Positions 4,950 to 5,547 of a stretch of 5,547 nucleotides of DNA are shown here, piece after piece. The stretch comes from Desulfobacula sp. Lineage in GTDB: Bacteria > Desulfobacterota > Desulfobacteria > Desulfobacterales > Desulfobacteraceae. The stretch spans positions 1-5,547 of the forward strand of contig JABIYQ010000397.1 in NCBI GenBank assembly GCA_018702715.1, read 5' to 3'. The translations under genes and the position numbers were made by a program. The notes beneath the pieces are model-generated. The model searched no databases. It worked only from the letters and a program-made list of their open reading frames with translations, and was not told where the DNA came from. How positions within the stretch are numbered: the first letter of the stretch is position 1; every line of letters begins with the position of its first letter.

Positions 4950-5547
4950 TTGCAAAATAGTATTATTGAGATCGAAAAACAAGCCCTTAAAAGTATAGAA
5001 AAAGCTATAGATTCAGAGCAACTCGAGCAGTTCTCCATTAAGTATCTTGGCAGAAAGGGCGTGCTCACAAAATATTTGAGAAATATTTCTTCTCTTCCGG
5101 AAGATGAACGTCCAATAGCCGGCAAGAATGCTAATATTCTGAAGACAAAGCTTGAGAAAGCAATTAAGGCGGCCTTATCAAAACTTGAGGCTCATGATGA
5201 TAGGCAGTTCACTGGTATTGATGTGACTCTTCCGGGGCGATCCGCCCAAAGAGGATCTCTTCATCCGATAACCCAGGTGGCCAAAGAAATTTCTGATATC
5301 TTTTTAAGACTTGGGTTTGATATTGCAGAAGGCCCGGAAGTTGAAACGGATTATTATAATTTTGAGGCTTTGAACATTCCTAAATATCATCCAGCAAGAG
5401 ATATGCAGGACACCTTTTATGTGTCGGAAAATATTGTCTTAAGAACGCACACCTCTCCATCGCAACCCCGTGCAATGGAAAAGACCCAGCCGCCATTGAG
5501 AATTATTGCACCGGGAAAGGTGTTCAGGTGTGATTCAGACATTACTC
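4950..5547 (+). CDS. pheS: Phenylalanyl-tRNA synthetase alpha subunit, 3' end missing
   Basis: The first 199 residues of PheS, the catalytic class II subunit that with PheT charges tRNA-Phe in the cytosol, are present. The order is the N-terminal helical tRNA-binding arm (about 1-85, with KYLGRKGVLT at 31-40), then HPITQVAKEI (105-114), motif 1 region GFDIAEGPEVETDYYNFEAL (122-141), HPARDMQDTFY (147-157), LRTHTSPSQPRAM (164-176) and motif 2 start GKVFRCDSDIT (189-199) at the window edge. Full-length PheS is about 330-340 residues, so roughly 60 percent is visible. The start is TTG at 4950: no ATG or GTG lies nearby in frame, upstream GAGGG (4941-4945) gives a close ribosome site, and the first residues fit the family N-terminus. 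pheT is expected just downstream. Confidence 0.93.
   Translation, partial: MQNSIIEIEKQALKSIEKAIDSEQLEQFSIKYLGRKGVLTKYLRNISSLPEDERPIAGKNANILKTKLEKAIKAALSKLEAHDDRQFTGIDVTLPGRSAQRGSLHPITQVAKEISDIFLRLGFDIAEGPEVETDYYNFEALNIPKYHPARDMQDTFYVSENIVLRTHTSPSQPRAMEKTQPPLRIIAPGKVFRCDSDIT

Noticed and set aside
1..5547. Mobile elements, CRISPR arrays, tRNA or rRNA genes, toxin-antitoxin or defence genes
   Set aside because: No transposase or integrase motifs, no spaced direct repeats, no tRNA cloverleaf and no defence-type domains were seen on either strand; all sizeable open frames are explained by housekeeping families.

Overview
The window holds ordinary housekeeping DNA from what looks like a moderately AT-rich, Gram-negative, sulfate-reducer-type bacterium. 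My best guess is Desulfobacterales (a Desulfobacula- or Desulfobacter-like genome), inferred from protein style, base composition and gene neighbourhood rather than from any marker search. I see no mobile element, CRISPR array, tRNA or rRNA.

Layout. Positions 1-93 are the 3' end of a plus-strand rhodanese-domain gene. One base later, three minus-strand genes end tail to tail with it. Read in their own direction they are a type-2 dGTPase-like HD hydrolase (2874-1768), a YkgJ-type Cys-rich metal-binding protein (1771-1178, joined to the dGTPase by an ATGA overlap) and a YvcK/CofD-like protein (1078-95). A 143-base AT-rich divergent region (2875-3017) separates this operon from plus-strand genes. 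It carries two copies of a 10-bp palindrome, one helical turn apart. The plus-strand genes are a TadA-like zinc deaminase with a TTG start (3018-3545), then the classic translation cluster infC (IF3), rpmI (L35), rplT (L20) and pheS (phenylalanyl-tRNA synthetase alpha). pheS runs off the right edge.

How the genes work together. infC-rpmI-rplT-pheS is the widely conserved translation-factor, ribosomal-protein and synthetase cluster. Its regulation is the most interesting part of the window. IF3 most likely starts at an AUA codon (3645) behind an 8-base perfect Shine-Dalgarno, a non-AUG arrangement of the kind IF3 uses to repress its own synthesis. A TATAAT promoter with an inverted repeat over its -35 and spacer lies just upstream. 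A terminator-like hairpin with a U-tract sits between infC and rpmI, where an L20/L35 attenuator might act. A small pair of mutually exclusive hairpins spans the rpmI stop codon.

I found no clearly new multi-gene system. The findings concern regulatory structure, unusual start codons and one deaminase that departs from canonical TadA motifs.
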